The notes below the pieces were generated by a model. It ran no database searches, was not told the origin of the DNA, and was given only the letters and a program-made list of their open reading frames with translations. From the NCBI RefSeq assembly GCF_012911565.1, contig NZ_JAAMPU010000107.1:186001-250000 (forward strand): a DNA stretch of 64,000 nucleotides, written 5' to 3'. How positions within the stretch are numbered: the first letter of the stretch is position 1; each line of letters begins with the position of its first letter. This DNA is from Flavobacterium silvaticum (GTDB lineage Bacteria; Bacteroidota; Bacteroidia; Flavobacteriales; Flavobacteriaceae). Positions 18,715-27,346 of this stretch are shown here, in pieces. Made by a program: the position numbers and the translations under genes.

Positions 18715-18740
18715 TATATTAGTTATTCATTTTAAGTAGA

Positions 18741-20024
18741 TCAATTTCTCGCAAAAGGCGGCAACAATTTACTTCTGACTTCACCGAATCCGATACGTAC
18801 CTCGTGATTCTTACAATAGCCGCAAATGGTTACGGTATCATTGTCGTTGATGAATTTGCGTTCGGTTCCGTCTTCCATTTTGATTGGATTTTTTCCGCCC
18901 CATGTCAGTTCCAGCATCGATCCAAAACTGTCCGGAGTTGGGCCTGAAATAGTTCCCGAACCCATCAAATCACCCGAATTTACGCGGCATCCATTAGATG
19001 TATGATGCGCCAACTGCTGGCTCATGCTCCAATACATATATTTGAAATTGCTTTTGGAAACCACGGTCGGTTTTGCGTTTTCAGGCTCGATTGAAACCTC
19101 TAAATGAATATCGAACGATTGTTTTCCTTTTTGTTGCAGATACGGAAGTGGCATAGGATCCTGTTTCGGGCCTTTGGTTCGAAACGGTTCCAAAGCATCC
19201 ATCGTAACGATCCATGGAGATATGGACGAAGCAAAGTTCTTGGCAAGGAAAGGACCAAGCGGAACATATTCCCATTTTTGTATATCTCGCGCACTCCAGT
19301 CGTTCAACAGCACCATACCGAAAATATGGTCGGCGGCTTCGTGGACGGGAATATTTTCGCCCATGATGTTGGCATCGGTCGTGATGAAAGCCGTTTCGAG
19401 TTCAAAATCGACGAGTCGGCTTGGCCCGAAAACCGGGGTTGTTTCTCCATTCGGAAGCGTCTGACCCATTGGCCGGTGAACCGGAATACCTGAAGGGACT
19501 ATCGTGGAACTGCGCCCGTGATAGCCAACCGGAATGTGAAGCCAGTTCGGAAGCAACGCATTTTCCGGATCGCGAAACATTTTACCTACGTTGGTCGCGT
19601 GTTCACGGCTGGAATAAAAATCGGTGTAATCGCCAATCAAAACCGGCAATTGCATCTCGACATCGGCCATATTGAAAATGATGATGTCACGGTGTTTCGG
19701 ATTATCCCTCAGTGTCGGGTTTTCAATGTCGAAAATATCTGCGATACGGTTACGCACGAGACGCCAGGTTTTCTTTCCGTCAGAAATAAAGTCGTTGAGC
19801 GTGTCCTGCATGAACATATCGTCGGTCAGTTCGATACCGTCAAAGTAGTCTAGTTGCTGCAAGGCTCCCAAATCTATCGCAAAATCCCCGATCCGGGTTC
19901 CGATGGTTACGACGTGTTCTTTGGTGAGGAATACGCCGAATGGGATGTTTTGTATCGGAAAATCGCTGTCAGGTGCTGTTTCCAGCCATGATTTGCGATG
20001 GGGATCGTTTGCGGTTATAGGCAT
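18741..20024 (-). CDS. fahA: Fumarylacetoacetase
   Basis: A 427-residue enzyme hydrolysing fumarylacetoacetate to fumarate and acetoacetate, the last step of tyrosine/homogentisate breakdown. It has the N-terminal SH3-like domain ([13 protein letters not shown]) and the catalytic domain with [16 protein letters not shown] (metal and catalytic His), [34 protein letters not shown] and the C-terminal [12 protein letters not shown]. The start at [14 protein letters not shown], 21 codons inside the longest frame, gives the usual N-terminus and avoids the divergent glyA promoter. No other tyrosine-pathway gene is adjacent. Confidence 0.95.
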   Translation of the reverse strand: MPITANDPHRKSWLETAPDSDFPIQNIPFGVFLTKEHVVTIGTRIGDFAIDLGALQQLDYFDGIELTDDMFMQDTLNDFISDGKKTWRLVRNRIADIFDIENPTLRDNPKHRDIIIFNMADVEMQLPVLIGDYTDFYSSREHATNVGKMFRDPENALLPNWLHIPVGYHGRSSTIVPSGIPVHRPMGQTLPNGETTPVFGPSRLVDFELETAFITTDANIMGENIPVHEAADHIFGMVLLNDWSARDIQKWEYVPLGPFLAKNFASSISPWIVTMDALEPFRTKGPKQDPMPLPYLQQKGKQSFDIHLEVSIEPENAKPTVVSKSNFKYMYWSMSQQLAHHTSNGCRVNSGDLMGSGTISGPTPDSFGSMLELTWGGKNPIKMEDGTERKFINDNDTVTICGYCKNHEVRIGFGEVRSKLLPPFARN

Positions 20025-20109
20025 TTTTGTGTGTGATTTGTATGGTTTTTTGCCGCAGATTAGGCGTACCAAATATAAAATTAACATTCAGTTTCCCAAA
20101 CGGATTTCG

Positions 20110-20117
20110 TACTTTTG
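20110..20117 (+). promoter_or_regulatory. -7 box of the glyA promoter
   Basis: TACTTTTG matches TAnnTTTG and lies 26 nt before ATG 20144. The -33 position (20087-20089) reads TTC with a 20-bp spacer, a one-base departure from TTG. The box lies inside the longer in-frame extension of glyA, so it supports the shorter start. Confidence 0.65.
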
Positions 20118-20143
20118 ACGGCACTTTAACGAAACTTTATTAT

Positions 20144-21418
20144 ATGCGTCAGGATCAGGAAATTTTTGATTTAATACTTGATGAACAAGACAGGCAACAA
20201 CATGGTTTGGAGCTTATCGCGTCTGAAAACTTCGTAAGCGATGCAGTCATGGAAGCCGCCGGAAGCTGTCTTACGAATAAATATGCCGAGGGTTATCCGG
20301 GACGTCGTTATTACGGCGGATGCGAGGTTGTGGACATTGTCGAGCAGATTGCGATAGACCGGGCCAAGGCGCTTTTTGGAGCCGAATATGCCAACGTCCA
20401 GCCGCATTCAGGTTCACAGGCCAATACAGCCGTTTATGCCGCTTGCCTGAAACCCGGCGATAAGATTTTAGGTTTCGATTTGTCCCACGGCGGACACCTG
20501 ACACATGGTTCGCCTGTGAATTTCTCAGGGAAACTATACCAGCCTGTTTTTTACAGCGTTGAAAAAGAGACGGGGCGTTTCGATTATGATAAGATCCAGG
20601 AAATCGCCACTCGCGAACAACCAAAGATGATCATCGCAGGAGCGTCTGCTTATTGCCGCGACATGGATTTCAAAAAATTCCGCGAGATTGCCGACAGCGT
20701 TGGAGCTTTGTTACTTGCCGATATTTCGCACCCGGCCGGGTTGATTGCAAAAGGTCTCATGAACGATCCTGTTCCACATTGCCATATCATCACCACAACA
20801 ACACATAAAACACTTCGTGGCCCACGCGGCGGAATGATTCTTATGGGTAAAGATTTCGAAAATCCCTGGGGATTGACCGGGCCGAAAGGCGATATCCGCA
20901 TGATGTCTGCTTTACTTGACCTGGCTGTATTTCCGGGTAATCAGGGCGGTCCATTGATGCATATCATCGCTGCAAAAGCGGTTGCATTCGGGGAAGCATT
21001 GAGCGACGAATTTTTCCAGTATGCCATGCAGGTACAAAAGAACGCCAAGGCTATGGCTGAAGCTTTCGTGAAAAGAGGTTATGATTTGATTTCAGGCGGA
21101 ACCGATAACCACATGATGCTTATCGATTTAAGAAACAAGGGCATCACTGGGAAAGAAGCTGAAAATGCTTTGGTGAAAGCAGAAATTACCGTCAATAAGA
21201 ATATGGTTCCGTTTGATGATAAGTCGCCTTTCGTAACTTCCGGAATCCGTATCGGGACGCCGGCGATCACAACACGTGGCCTTGTGGAATCAGACATGGA
21301 AACCGTTGTGGATCTTATCGATCGTGTGCTTATGAACATCAACGACGATGCTATCATTGAGGAAATCGGGGAGGAAGTAAGCGACATGATGAGTGAACGC
21401 GCTATGTTCGTTTTTTAG
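20144..21418 (+). CDS. glyA: Serine hydroxymethyltransferase
   Basis: A 424-residue PLP enzyme interconverting serine plus tetrahydrofolate with glycine plus methylene-tetrahydrofolate; the main source of one-carbon units. It has [52 protein letters not shown] and the PLP-lysine motif [14 protein letters not shown] (Lys about 222). Complete length for bacterial SHMT. The start ATG 20144 is the family start; the frame extends upstream through the promoter. A hairpin terminator follows. It is divergent from fahA. Confidence 0.97.
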   Translation: MRQDQEIFDLILDEQDRQQHGLELIASENFVSDAVMEAAGSCLTNKYAEGYPGRRYYGGCEVVDIVEQIAIDRAKALFGAEYANVQPHSGSQANTAVYAACLKPGDKILGFDLSHGGHLTHGSPVNFSGKLYQPVFYSVEKETGRFDYDKIQEIATREQPKMIIAGASAYCRDMDFKKFREIADSVGALLLADISHPAGLIAKGLMNDPVPHCHIITTTTHKTLRGPRGGMILMGKDFENPWGLTGPKGDIRMMSALLDLAVFPGNQGGPLMHIIAAKAVAFGEALSDEFFQYAMQVQKNAKAMAEAFVKRGYDLISGGTDNHMMLIDLRNKGITGKEAENALVKAEITVNKNMVPFDDKSPFVTSGIRIGTPAITTRGLVESDMETVVDLIDRVLMNINDDAIIEEIGEEVSDMMSERAMFVF

Positions 21419-21437
21419 TCCGTTTACCATATAAATT

Positions 21438-21468
21438 AAAAAAGCCTGCTTAATAAGTGGGCTTTTTT
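21438..21468 (+). terminator. Terminator of glyA
   Basis: AAAAAAGCCTGCTT pairs with AAGTGGGCTTTTTT with one G-T pair and a short loop. It ends in a T run 20 nt after the glyA stop codon. Confidence 0.85.
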
Positions 21469-21534
21469 GTAACTAAATGTCTCATCAGCATACAAAGGTT
21501 ACAATCATCAATCAACCCATCATCAATCTAATCA

Positions 21535-23976
21535 ATGAAAAAACTAATCGCGCTGGTGTTCCTTTTTTGGAACCTGTCCGGCATTGCCCAAAATCAAACT
21601 GAAATTTCCGGATCATTCCAATTCCCTCAAGGAGCGAATCCTTCCGAAGTAGCCATTTCACTACTGTCTTCCGGAACGAACGAACTCGTAAAAACACAAC
21701 TTTCCGATACTTCCGGAAACTTTACTTTTTCAAATATCGAATATGGAAGCTATCTGATCGTAGTGGAAGATCTGGCTTTTGAACCGTATCAAACGGAAGC
21801 TATAGTTGTATCTGTAGAAAATCCAATCTTAAAAATCCCATCGATCAAGCTTTCCAAAGCAGCCACCAATCAACTGAATGAGGTCACGATACAACGCAAA
21901 AAACCTATTGTAGAAAACAAAATCGACAAAGTAGTCGTGAACGTAGATGCCATGATTTCAGCGGCTGCGGGCGATGCACTTGAAGTATTGCAGAAATCTC
22001 CGGGAATCATGGTCGATCAGAACGGGACGATTACATTCAAAGGAAAATCAGGGGTTTCTGTTTTCATCGATGGAAAGCCCACTTATATGTCCGGGGCCGA
22101 ACTCGAATCTTATTTAAAATCATTGCCAGCAAGCACGCTCAACCAAATCGAACTCATGACGAATCCGCCGGCTAAATATGATGCGGCTGGTGGCGGCGGA
22201 TTGATCAACATCGTCACTAAAAAATCCAATGCTCGTGGTTTCAATGGAAGTTTCACGTCGGCATTTACACAGGGAAAACGCACGCGGACACGGCAAAACC
22301 TGAGCCTGAACTATCTTAATGACAAGATCCGCATCTTTGGAAACATCGGTTACAGCTATTCCGATAACATAAACGACCTGACTATCTACAGGCGTTTTCG
22401 CAACGAGGACAATTCGGTTAAAGGCTATTTTGACCAAAACAGCATCATGACCAATACCTCAAGATCCGGCAACCTGAATTCCGGAATCGATTATTATATG
22501 TCTGAAAAAACGACTATCGGAGCCAGGCTTACCGGTATTTTGAGATCATCCGACGGGAACTCGGATGTCAACAGCATCATAAAGAATGCGGCCAACCAAC
22601 TTGATTCCACTGTAGTCGCGAACAATGGAACTGCAAATCAATTTAAAAATCTCGGGGTCAATCTTAATGTCCGACATGAATTCAGCAGCACAAGTAAGCT
22701 TACCGCAGATGGCGATTATCTGTCCTATAAAAATACGACGGACCAGATTTTCAGGAATTTCATATACGAACCGGACGGCACGCTGAACAACCAGGATCAG
22801 TCGAACGGGTATTTGCCATCGGACATCGATATTTTTTCGTTCAAGACCGATTACTCGAAGCAGTTCAAAAACGATATTACCTTTGAGGCCGGTTACAAAA
22901 TCAGTTCCTCCAAAACAGATAACATAGCCGATTATCGCGACCTGATCGATGGCGCATCGGTTCCGAATTACAACCAGAGCAACCATTTCAAATACGACGA
23001 AACCATCAACGCGGCTTATGTGAATGGAAGCGCGAACTACAAACGGTTCAGTTTCCAGCTCGGGCTACGGCTTGAAAACACAGTATCTAAAGGCAACCAG
23101 CTTGGGAATCCGGAACAGGCGCCGTCAAAATTCTCACGCAATTATACCAACTTGTTCCCGACGGCTTATGTGATGTGGAAGCTCGATTCGATTGGCGATA
23201 ATTCGGTTGTGATGAATTACGGAAAGCGTATCAATCGTCCGTATTACGAAGACCTGAACCCGTTTATCAGTCCGTTGGACAAGTTTACTTTTTATACCGG
23301 AAACCCGTATCTGAACCCGTCTTTTGCCAACAACCTCGAATTGTCTTATCGGTATAAAAACTATTTATCTGTAACCACGAGTTACGGATTCACCAAGGAT
23401 GACATCAACGAAACCATTGAAATTCGCGACGGAATCTATTACAGCCGGCCCGGAAATATCGGCAAGAGTCGATTCTACAGTGTAAATGCGAATTCTGAAA
23501 TCCCGTTTGCTGACTGGCTGACGACGAATGTGTATTCAGAAGTGACGCGAATGGAATTTGAAAGTATCCTATATGATGAACCGCTGAATTCCGCCGGTAC
23601 GTTCTGGACCATAAACGTCAACAACAGCCTTAAATTCAAGAATGACTGGAGTGCGGAAGTCAGTGGCTATTATGTGACCGATGTGGTGTCTACCCAATTC
23701 GTACTCGGTTCACGTGGCGGCATGAGCCTCGGTGTGCAGAAAAAAGTCCTCAAAGGAAAAGGCAATGTCAAACTGAACCTGAACGATGTTTTCTACACGA
23801 ACATCTACACCGGAACGATCAACAACCTGAAGCTGACCGACGCGACGTGGGTAAACAAACCGGATTCACGTTCGGTGTCGCTGACGTTCAACTATAGTTT
23901 TGGAAAAGCGTTCCAGCAAAAAAATTCATACGATGCCAGCGGAGCCGATAGCGAAAAGAGTAGGGTAAAAGGCTAA
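21535..23976 (+). CDS. TonB-dependent-receptor-like outer-membrane beta-barrel protein (OMP_b-brl_3 type)
   Basis: An 813-residue outer-membrane protein. It has a signal peptide to ~18 (LSGIAQ), a carboxypeptidase-regulatory-like beta-sandwich (~22-110, GSYLIVVEDLAFEPY) and a plug domain (~115-235: ENKIDKVVVNVDAM, DALEVLQKSPGIMVDQNG, SGVSVFIDGKPTYMSG, LNQIELMTNPPAKYDAAG). A barrel follows of about 20 strands with YGKRINRPYYEDLNPF. This is the arrangement of the flavobacterial outer-membrane beta-barrel family 3, related to SusC/TonB receptors but with no SusD partner next door. Ligand unknown. The usual C-terminal Phe is replaced by a charged tail (SEKSRVKG). Confidence 0.88.
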   Translation: MKKLIALVFLFWNLSGIAQNQTEISGSFQFPQGANPSEVAISLLSSGTNELVKTQLSDTSGNFTFSNIEYGSYLIVVEDLAFEPYQTEAIVVSVENPILKIPSIKLSKAATNQLNEVTIQRKKPIVENKIDKVVVNVDAMISAAAGDALEVLQKSPGIMVDQNGTITFKGKSGVSVFIDGKPTYMSGAELESYLKSLPASTLNQIELMTNPPAKYDAAGGGGLINIVTKKSNARGFNGSFTSAFTQGKRTRTRQNLSLNYLNDKIRIFGNIGYSYSDNINDLTIYRRFRNEDNSVKGYFDQNSIMTNTSRSGNLNSGIDYYMSEKTTIGARLTGILRSSDGNSDVNSIIKNAANQLDSTVVANNGTANQFKNLGVNLNVRHEFSSTSKLTADGDYLSYKNTTDQIFRNFIYEPDGTLNNQDQSNGYLPSDIDIFSFKTDYSKQFKNDITFEAGYKISSSKTDNIADYRDLIDGASVPNYNQSNHFKYDETINAAYVNGSANYKRFSFQLGLRLENTVSKGNQLGNPEQAPSKFSRNYTNLFPTAYVMWKLDSIGDNSVVMNYGKRINRPYYEDLNPFISPLDKFTFYTGNPYLNPSFANNLELSYRYKNYLSVTTSYGFTKDDINETIEIRDGIYYSRPGNIGKSRFYSVNANSEIPFADWLTTNVYSEVTRMEFESILYDEPLNSAGTFWTINVNNSLKFKNDWSAEVSGYYVTDVVSTQFVLGSRGGMSLGVQKKVLKGKGNVKLNLNDVFYTNIYTGTINNLKLTDATWVNKPDSRSVSLTFNYSFGKAFQQKNSYDASGADSEKSRVKG

Positions 23977-24007
23977 TTGTTGTAAATTAGGCCTTCAAAA
24001 TCTTGTT

Positions 24008-24601
24008 ATGTCCACATTCCGGCTGCAATTGAAAACAGACCCACGCTGGGTCAATATCGTAGAATCAAACATAGAGGAAATCCTTACCGATCATGCGTGG
24101 TGCGAGCAAAAAGCTGCTACGAACGCCATTACAATCGTAACCTTAAATTCGGAATATGAAGACTTGGTGACCGATATGATTGCGTTGGCCAAAGAAGAAC
24201 TCGAGCATTTTGAACGGGTTTGCGACCAGATCAAAAAACGCGGCCTTAAACTTGGGCGCGAGCGCAAAGATCATTACGTCGGTGAATTGATGGCATATAT
24301 GAAGTCAAGCTCGGATGGGACGCGTGAATCCGGTTTTGTAGAGCGTATGTTGTTCTCTGCCATGATCGAAGCCCGCAGTTGCGAACGTTTCAAGGTATTA
24401 TCACAAAATATCAAAGATTCTGAATTGTCTGAATTCTATCGTGAACTCATGGAAAGCGAGGCTGGTCATTATACCACGTTTATCGCTTACGCCCGGAAAT
24501 ACGCAAGTGCGATCGACGTGGAAAAACGCTGGCGCGAATGGCTCGATTTTGAAGCCGGCGTCATCTCCAAATACGGTACATCTGAAACCATACACGGATA
24601 A
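24008..24601 (+). CDS. miaE: tRNA-(ms2io6A)-hydroxylase MiaE
   Basis: A 197-residue ferritin-like diiron monooxygenase that hydroxylates the isopentenyl side chain of ms2i6A37 in tRNA. Metal-ligand motifs are seen in helix pairs: EELEHFERV (E and H about 64-67), IEARSCERFKVL (E about 121) and ESEAGHYTTF (E 151, H 154), plus NIEEILTDHAWCEQKAA at the N-terminus. Length and ligand spacing fit MiaE. The stop codon overlaps the start of the zinc-ribbon gene (TAATG), so the two are translationally coupled. Confidence 0.93.
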   Translation: MSTFRLQLKTDPRWVNIVESNIEEILTDHAWCEQKAATNAITIVTLNSEYEDLVTDMIALAKEELEHFERVCDQIKKRGLKLGRERKDHYVGELMAYMKSSSDGTRESGFVERMLFSAMIEARSCERFKVLSQNIKDSELSEFYRELMESEAGHYTTFIAYARKYASAIDVEKRWREWLDFEAGVISKYGTSETIHG

Positions 24602-24864
24602 TGGAAAAAGTCTATAAGAATTGCCAGAGTTGCGGAATGCCGCTCAGGAAATCGCCCAACGGTGGCGGAACCAATGCAGACGGATCGATCAGCACCACAT
24701 ATTGCAGCCATTGTTTTGAAAACGGATCGTTCACGCGACCTGATGTCACGGCGGATGAAATGCAACAAATCGTGATTGGCAAAATGAAAGAAATGAAGAT
24801 CCCGGGATTCCTGGCTAAATTCTTCGCCAAAGGAGTTCCGAACTTACGGCGTTGGAAAAACTAA
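24601..24864 (+). CDS. Small zinc-ribbon protein
   Basis: An 87-residue protein with a four-Cys zinc ribbon: CQSCGMPL near the N-terminus and YCSHCFENG about 25 residues later. A helical tail follows with MKEMKIPGFLAKFFAKGVPNLRRW. This pattern matches the 'putative zinc ribbon' family often described as transcriptional-regulator-associated, of unknown role. Its ATG shares bases with the miaE stop, and the GNAT gene starts 5 nt after its stop, so three genes form one operon. Alternative roles such as an RNA-binding accessory of the hydroxylase are speculation. Confidence 0.8.
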   Translation: MEKVYKNCQSCGMPLRKSPNGGGTNADGSISTTYCSHCFENGSFTRPDVTADEMQQIVIGKMKEMKIPGFLAKFFAKGVPNLRRWKN

Positions 24865-24869
24865 ACGGA

Positions 24870-25358
24870 ATGCAAATCAGAAATGCTTCTGAAGCGGATG
24901 CGGCCGTAATCAGTCAAATCGCTTTGGCTACGTGGCCTGATACCTATGGGGAAATCTTATCCGCCGATCAATTGGAATACATGCTTGACAGATTCTGTTC
25001 GGCAGATGCCATACTTGCCAATATGCAAAACGGCCAGCAGTTTTTACTGGCTTTTGATGAAATGGATTCGGCAGTTGGATTTGCCGCTTTTACGATCAAA
25101 GATGATTTTTCGGCACATTTGAATAAACTATATGTCCTTCCGGCAACTCAGGGTAAAAATCTTGGAAAATTATTGCTTGGAGAAGTTTCCAAAAGAAGTT
25201 CGGTTGCAGGCTGTACCAGACTGACACTGAATGTCAACAGATTCAATAAAGCCAAAACTTTTTATGAGCGACTAGGTTTTTCCATAATCTCAGAAATCGA
25301 CATTCCGATAGGAAACGGCTGGCTTATGGAAGATTTTGTGATGAGCCGTGACATTTAA
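24870..25358 (+). CDS. GNAT-family N-acetyltransferase
   Basis: A 162-residue acetyl-CoA-dependent acetyltransferase. The fold is visible as MQIRNASEADAAVISQIALATW (alpha1), FLLAFDEMDSAVGFAAFTI (beta3/4), LNKLYVLPATQGKNLGKLLL (motif A, with the Q-G-K-x-L-G-K pyrophosphate loop) and LNVNRFNKAKTFYERLGF (motif B). The substrate is unknown. The start MQIRNA 5 nt after the zinc-ribbon stop fits the family better than the upstream ATG inside that gene. It overlaps the convergent small secreted gene by 4 bp. Confidence 0.88.
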   Translation: MQIRNASEADAAVISQIALATWPDTYGEILSADQLEYMLDRFCSADAILANMQNGQQFLLAFDEMDSAVGFAAFTIKDDFSAHLNKLYVLPATQGKNLGKLLLGEVSKRSSVAGCTRLTLNVNRFNKAKTFYERLGFSIISEIDIPIGNGWLMEDFVMSRDI

Positions 25359-25639
25359 TTCTGGGCTGGCGCCACCGGTTCTGTCCGGTTATCAGGATTG
25401 TCTTTAAGACTTTGGTTTCGGTCGAGTTTATCGGCGGGAATATCTTTGGCAGTCGTCATTCCGCTTCCCTGAACATTTTCATTTGTGCCTGCCGTGTCGA
25501 CTTCGGTTTTGGATTTTTCAGGCTTGACCAATTTTTCCTGTCCCGTTTTTTGTGATGTTTTCTTTGCAGATGCCGCTTTCTGTGCCTGTACTCCGGACAA
25601 ACAGAAAGCAAATATCAGTAAGCTGTATATCCATTTCAT
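25355..25639 (-). CDS. Small secreted protein, Lys/Ala/Thr-rich
   Basis: A 94-residue protein with a good signal peptide (MKWIYSLLIFAFCLSGVQAQ). The mature part is low in hydrophobic residues and rich in K, S, T, E and D (KAASAKKTSQKTGQEK, KDIPADKLDRNQSLKDNPDN), so it is likely disordered. There is no recognisable domain. It is convergent with the GNAT gene with a 4-bp overlap, which argues that both reading frames are under selection at their ends. Confidence 0.6.
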   Translation of the reverse strand: MKWIYSLLIFAFCLSGVQAQKAASAKKTSQKTGQEKLVKPEKSKTEVDTAGTNENVQGSGMTTAKDIPADKLDRNQSLKDNPDNRTEPVAPAQN

Positions 25640-25824
25640 GACTGATGTTTTCTTAAAGTTAAAAACGGATGGCTAAAAATTGAAATGTATTTGCATTTTA
25701 TTATGACGAAACCTGCAATAAATCAAATCCTGCAACCATTGAAATGAATACTGTAAGGACATTGATGGCTGTTTTTAGTCACTTTGTATCTATAACACTC
25801 GGGTAAGAGTAAATAAAAATTGCA

Positions 25825-26226
25825 ATGGAAGCTCCCCAAGGTTTACTCATCAGGCTTACAGCAAACTTTCCAGACCATACGTATACGGATCATTCAGATT
25901 TCAGGGATGTCGCCTTGAATTCTGTTTTAGATGTATTGAAAACGACCAATGCAGAACTTATCTATGCCTGCCAACTGGATTCAAATGAACAACCAGGCGT
26001 TGTAGATAAAGGCAAAGCGGTTTTTATCGTAAGACTTAGTATCCGGAAATCAAGGATTTGGGCAAAAACGGGTTTGGATGACAAACAGGAAATCCTTAAT
26101 TTGTTCGTTCATAATTTTGAACAGCGTTCTCACAGCAACGGTATCAGGCAAATGATTTCAAAGGAAGGTTCTGATGTTATCGATTTTGAAGTAGAGTGGA
26201 ACCAGTTCCTCATTAAACACGGATAA
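25825..26226 (+). CDS. Hypothetical protein
   Basis: A 133-residue soluble protein with no signal peptide or membrane helix. It contains RLTANFPDHTYTDHSDFRDVALNSVLDVL, KAVFIVRLSIRKSRIWAKT and a C-terminal DVIDFEVEWNQF. I do not recognise the family. The codon use is similar to neighbouring genes and the frame ends 5 nt before the next short gene, with which it may be co-transcribed. Confidence 0.6.
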   Translation: MEAPQGLLIRLTANFPDHTYTDHSDFRDVALNSVLDVLKTTNAELIYACQLDSNEQPGVVDKGKAVFIVRLSIRKSRIWAKTGLDDKQEILNLFVHNFEQRSHSNGIRQMISKEGSDVIDFEVEWNQFLIKHG

Positions 26227-26231
26227 GTACG

Positions 26232-26378
26232 ATGTTTCAATTTCTCGCCAGACTGAACAAATGGCTTTTACCGAGCCTTACCAAAAAACATACGGATATT
26301 TCCAAAGCATCCGGATTCCAAAAAGCATTATTGGCCTGGCGCTATTATGTGACAACCAGAGCCTTATCTGAAAAGTGA
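26232..26378 (+). CDS. 48-residue conserved basic microprotein
   Basis: An ATG-initiated frame of 48 codons, 5 nt after the preceding stop. The product begins MFQFLARLNKWLLPSLTKKH, continues TDISKASGFQKALLAWRYYV and ends TTRALSEK. It is amphipathic and basic. I recall very similar 45-50-residue proteins in many flavobacteria with the closing pattern GWRYYVTTRAL, often labelled SsrA-binding protein by transfer. The sequence has no SmpB beta-barrel, so that name is doubtful. The recurrence I recall, the spacing and the absence of rare codons support a real gene just before tRNA-Arg. Confidence 0.65.
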   Translation: MFQFLARLNKWLLPSLTKKHTDISKASGFQKALLAWRYYVTTRALSEK

Positions 26379-26409
26379 TATTTATATGGCTTTTTTTATT
26401 TAAGAATGG

Positions 26410-26439
26410 TTGTTTGGTTTAAATCAATTCTTATATTTG
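26410..26439 (+). promoter_or_regulatory. Promoter of tRNA-Arg
   Basis: TTG (26410-26412), 19-bp spacer and TATATTTG (26432-26439) match the flavobacterial consensus. The expected start of transcription is about 5 nt upstream of the mature tRNA 5' end. Confidence 0.8.
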
Positions 26440-26450
26440 CACCCGCAATA

Positions 26451-26524
26451 GGCCTCGTAGCTCAACTGAATAGAGCATCAGATTACGGCTCTGAAGGTTT
26501 CAAGTTTGAATCTTGACGAGGTCA
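26451..26524 (+). tRNA. tRNA-Arg (anticodon ACG)
   Basis: A complete 74-nt cloverleaf. The acceptor 5' strand GGCCTCG pairs with CGAGGTC (one G-U pair), with A as discriminator; CCA is not encoded. The D arm has GAGC/GCTC-type pairing in AGCTCAACTGAATAGAGCA. The anticodon stem is TCAGA/TCTGA around the loop TTACGGC, giving ACG for Arg CGN codons. The T arm is CAAGTTTGAATCTTG with TTTGAAT in place of the usual TTCGAAT. A terminator starts 13 nt downstream. Confidence 0.95.
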
Positions 26525-26531
26525 CGAATGA

Positions 26532-26696
26532 GAGTAAAACCCAGCCTAAAGGCTGGGTTTTTTCATTTGATTAAAATTGCGAAAGCTTTGCTTTCAGGCA
26601 ATTTTAATCAAATGAAAAATGTCAGCTTGCCACAGGCAAGTTGGGTTTTACTCTTTGACTGAGTGAAAGTCAAGCTCGCGAAGCAATCTTGACGAG
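26532..26696. repeat. Palindromic tRNA-adjacent element with tRNA 3' duplication
   Basis: A nested inverted repeat. The outer arms are GAGTAAAACCCA (26532-26543) and TGGGTTTTACTC (26642-26653). Each is followed inward by a small GC hairpin: the tRNA terminator on the left and CTTGCC-ACA-GGCAAG (26626-26640) on the right. The middle arms are a perfect 22-bp pair (26559-26580 and 26598-26619), containing CATTTGATTAAAATTGC. The tip is GAAAGC-TTT-GCTTTC (26581-26595). After the right arm lie further short hairpins, and the element ends with AATCTTGACGAG (26685-26696), an exact 12-bp copy of tRNA-Arg bases 26509-26520. No protein is encoded. Confidence 0.75.
26537..26563 (+). terminator. Terminator of tRNA-Arg
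   Basis: AAACCCAGCC (26537-26546) pairs with GGCTGGGTTT (26551-26560) around TAAA, followed by T. It lies 13 nt after the tRNA and forms the left lobe of the palindromic element. Confidence 0.85.
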
Positions 26697-26754
26697 TTAC
26701 AAACAAAATCAACCCTTCAAGTTTGTTTTTCTTCCTTGACGAAACAACAAGTCT

Positions 26755-27231
26755 TCAAAATCTTTTTTCCACTATCATCTTCCGGATCAACACCACCTGA
26801 CCCAAATGATAATAACTGTGTTCGATAATGCCTTCTATGTTGCGCAGGTAATTTCCGTATTTAGGGTCAATAAAAGGCTCATCGAATTTTTCATCGGGCA
26901 TCTGTTCTACACGTATGGCGAATTCAGTTGCATTTGTGAGGAAAGAATCGGTAAGGTTTTTCCATTCCGCATCTGAACCAATTTCAGGGACATCGAAACT
27001 AAATGGGTCACTTATATCGAGTTTTCCCGTATCGAATGCGCGAATCAGGCCATCGAGGTAATAATTGATGTGGAAAGTCAAAGCCGCAATCGTATTGAGA
27101 TTTCCGACTTTTTGAATTGCTTCTTTCCAGGTAACATGCGTAATCTGGTCCTTGAAATTCGTATTGGCAATCCAGGTTCCGTCCAACAGCACTTCCCTGA
27201 TTCGGTTTGAAATAAAAATATTGCGTTCCAT
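26755..27231 (-). CDS. DinB-family protein (DUF1572-like)
   Basis: A 158-residue four-helix-bundle protein of the DinB/YfiT superfamily. Candidate metal-binding His residues are seen in ALTFHINYYLDGLI and in EGIIEHSYYHLGQVVLIRKM, the typical H-x3-H helix of this superfamily. The function is unknown; relatives include thiol-dependent transferases that use mycothiol or bacillithiol, which would fit an organism with YtxJ. Single gene, convergent toward the tRNA element. Confidence 0.82.
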   Translation of the reverse strand: MERNIFISNRIREVLLDGTWIANTNFKDQITHVTWKEAIQKVGNLNTIAALTFHINYYLDGLIRAFDTGKLDISDPFSFDVPEIGSDAEWKNLTDSFLTNATEFAIRVEQMPDEKFDEPFIDPKYGNYLRNIEGIIEHSYYHLGQVVLIRKMIVEKRF

Positions 27232-27346
27232 TTTTTGATTTTGCGAATGATTCGGTTTACTTCAGATAATGCTGTCCGGAAATAGTATCTTCGTTAAAGA
27301 CATTGAAAAGTATGGATAATTTTATCGCCAGGAACAATTTTTCGGT

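Noticed and set aside
20027..20143. N-terminal extension of GlyA by 39 codons
   Set aside because: The extension crosses the glyA promoter and the fahA start; family N-terminus begins at 20144.
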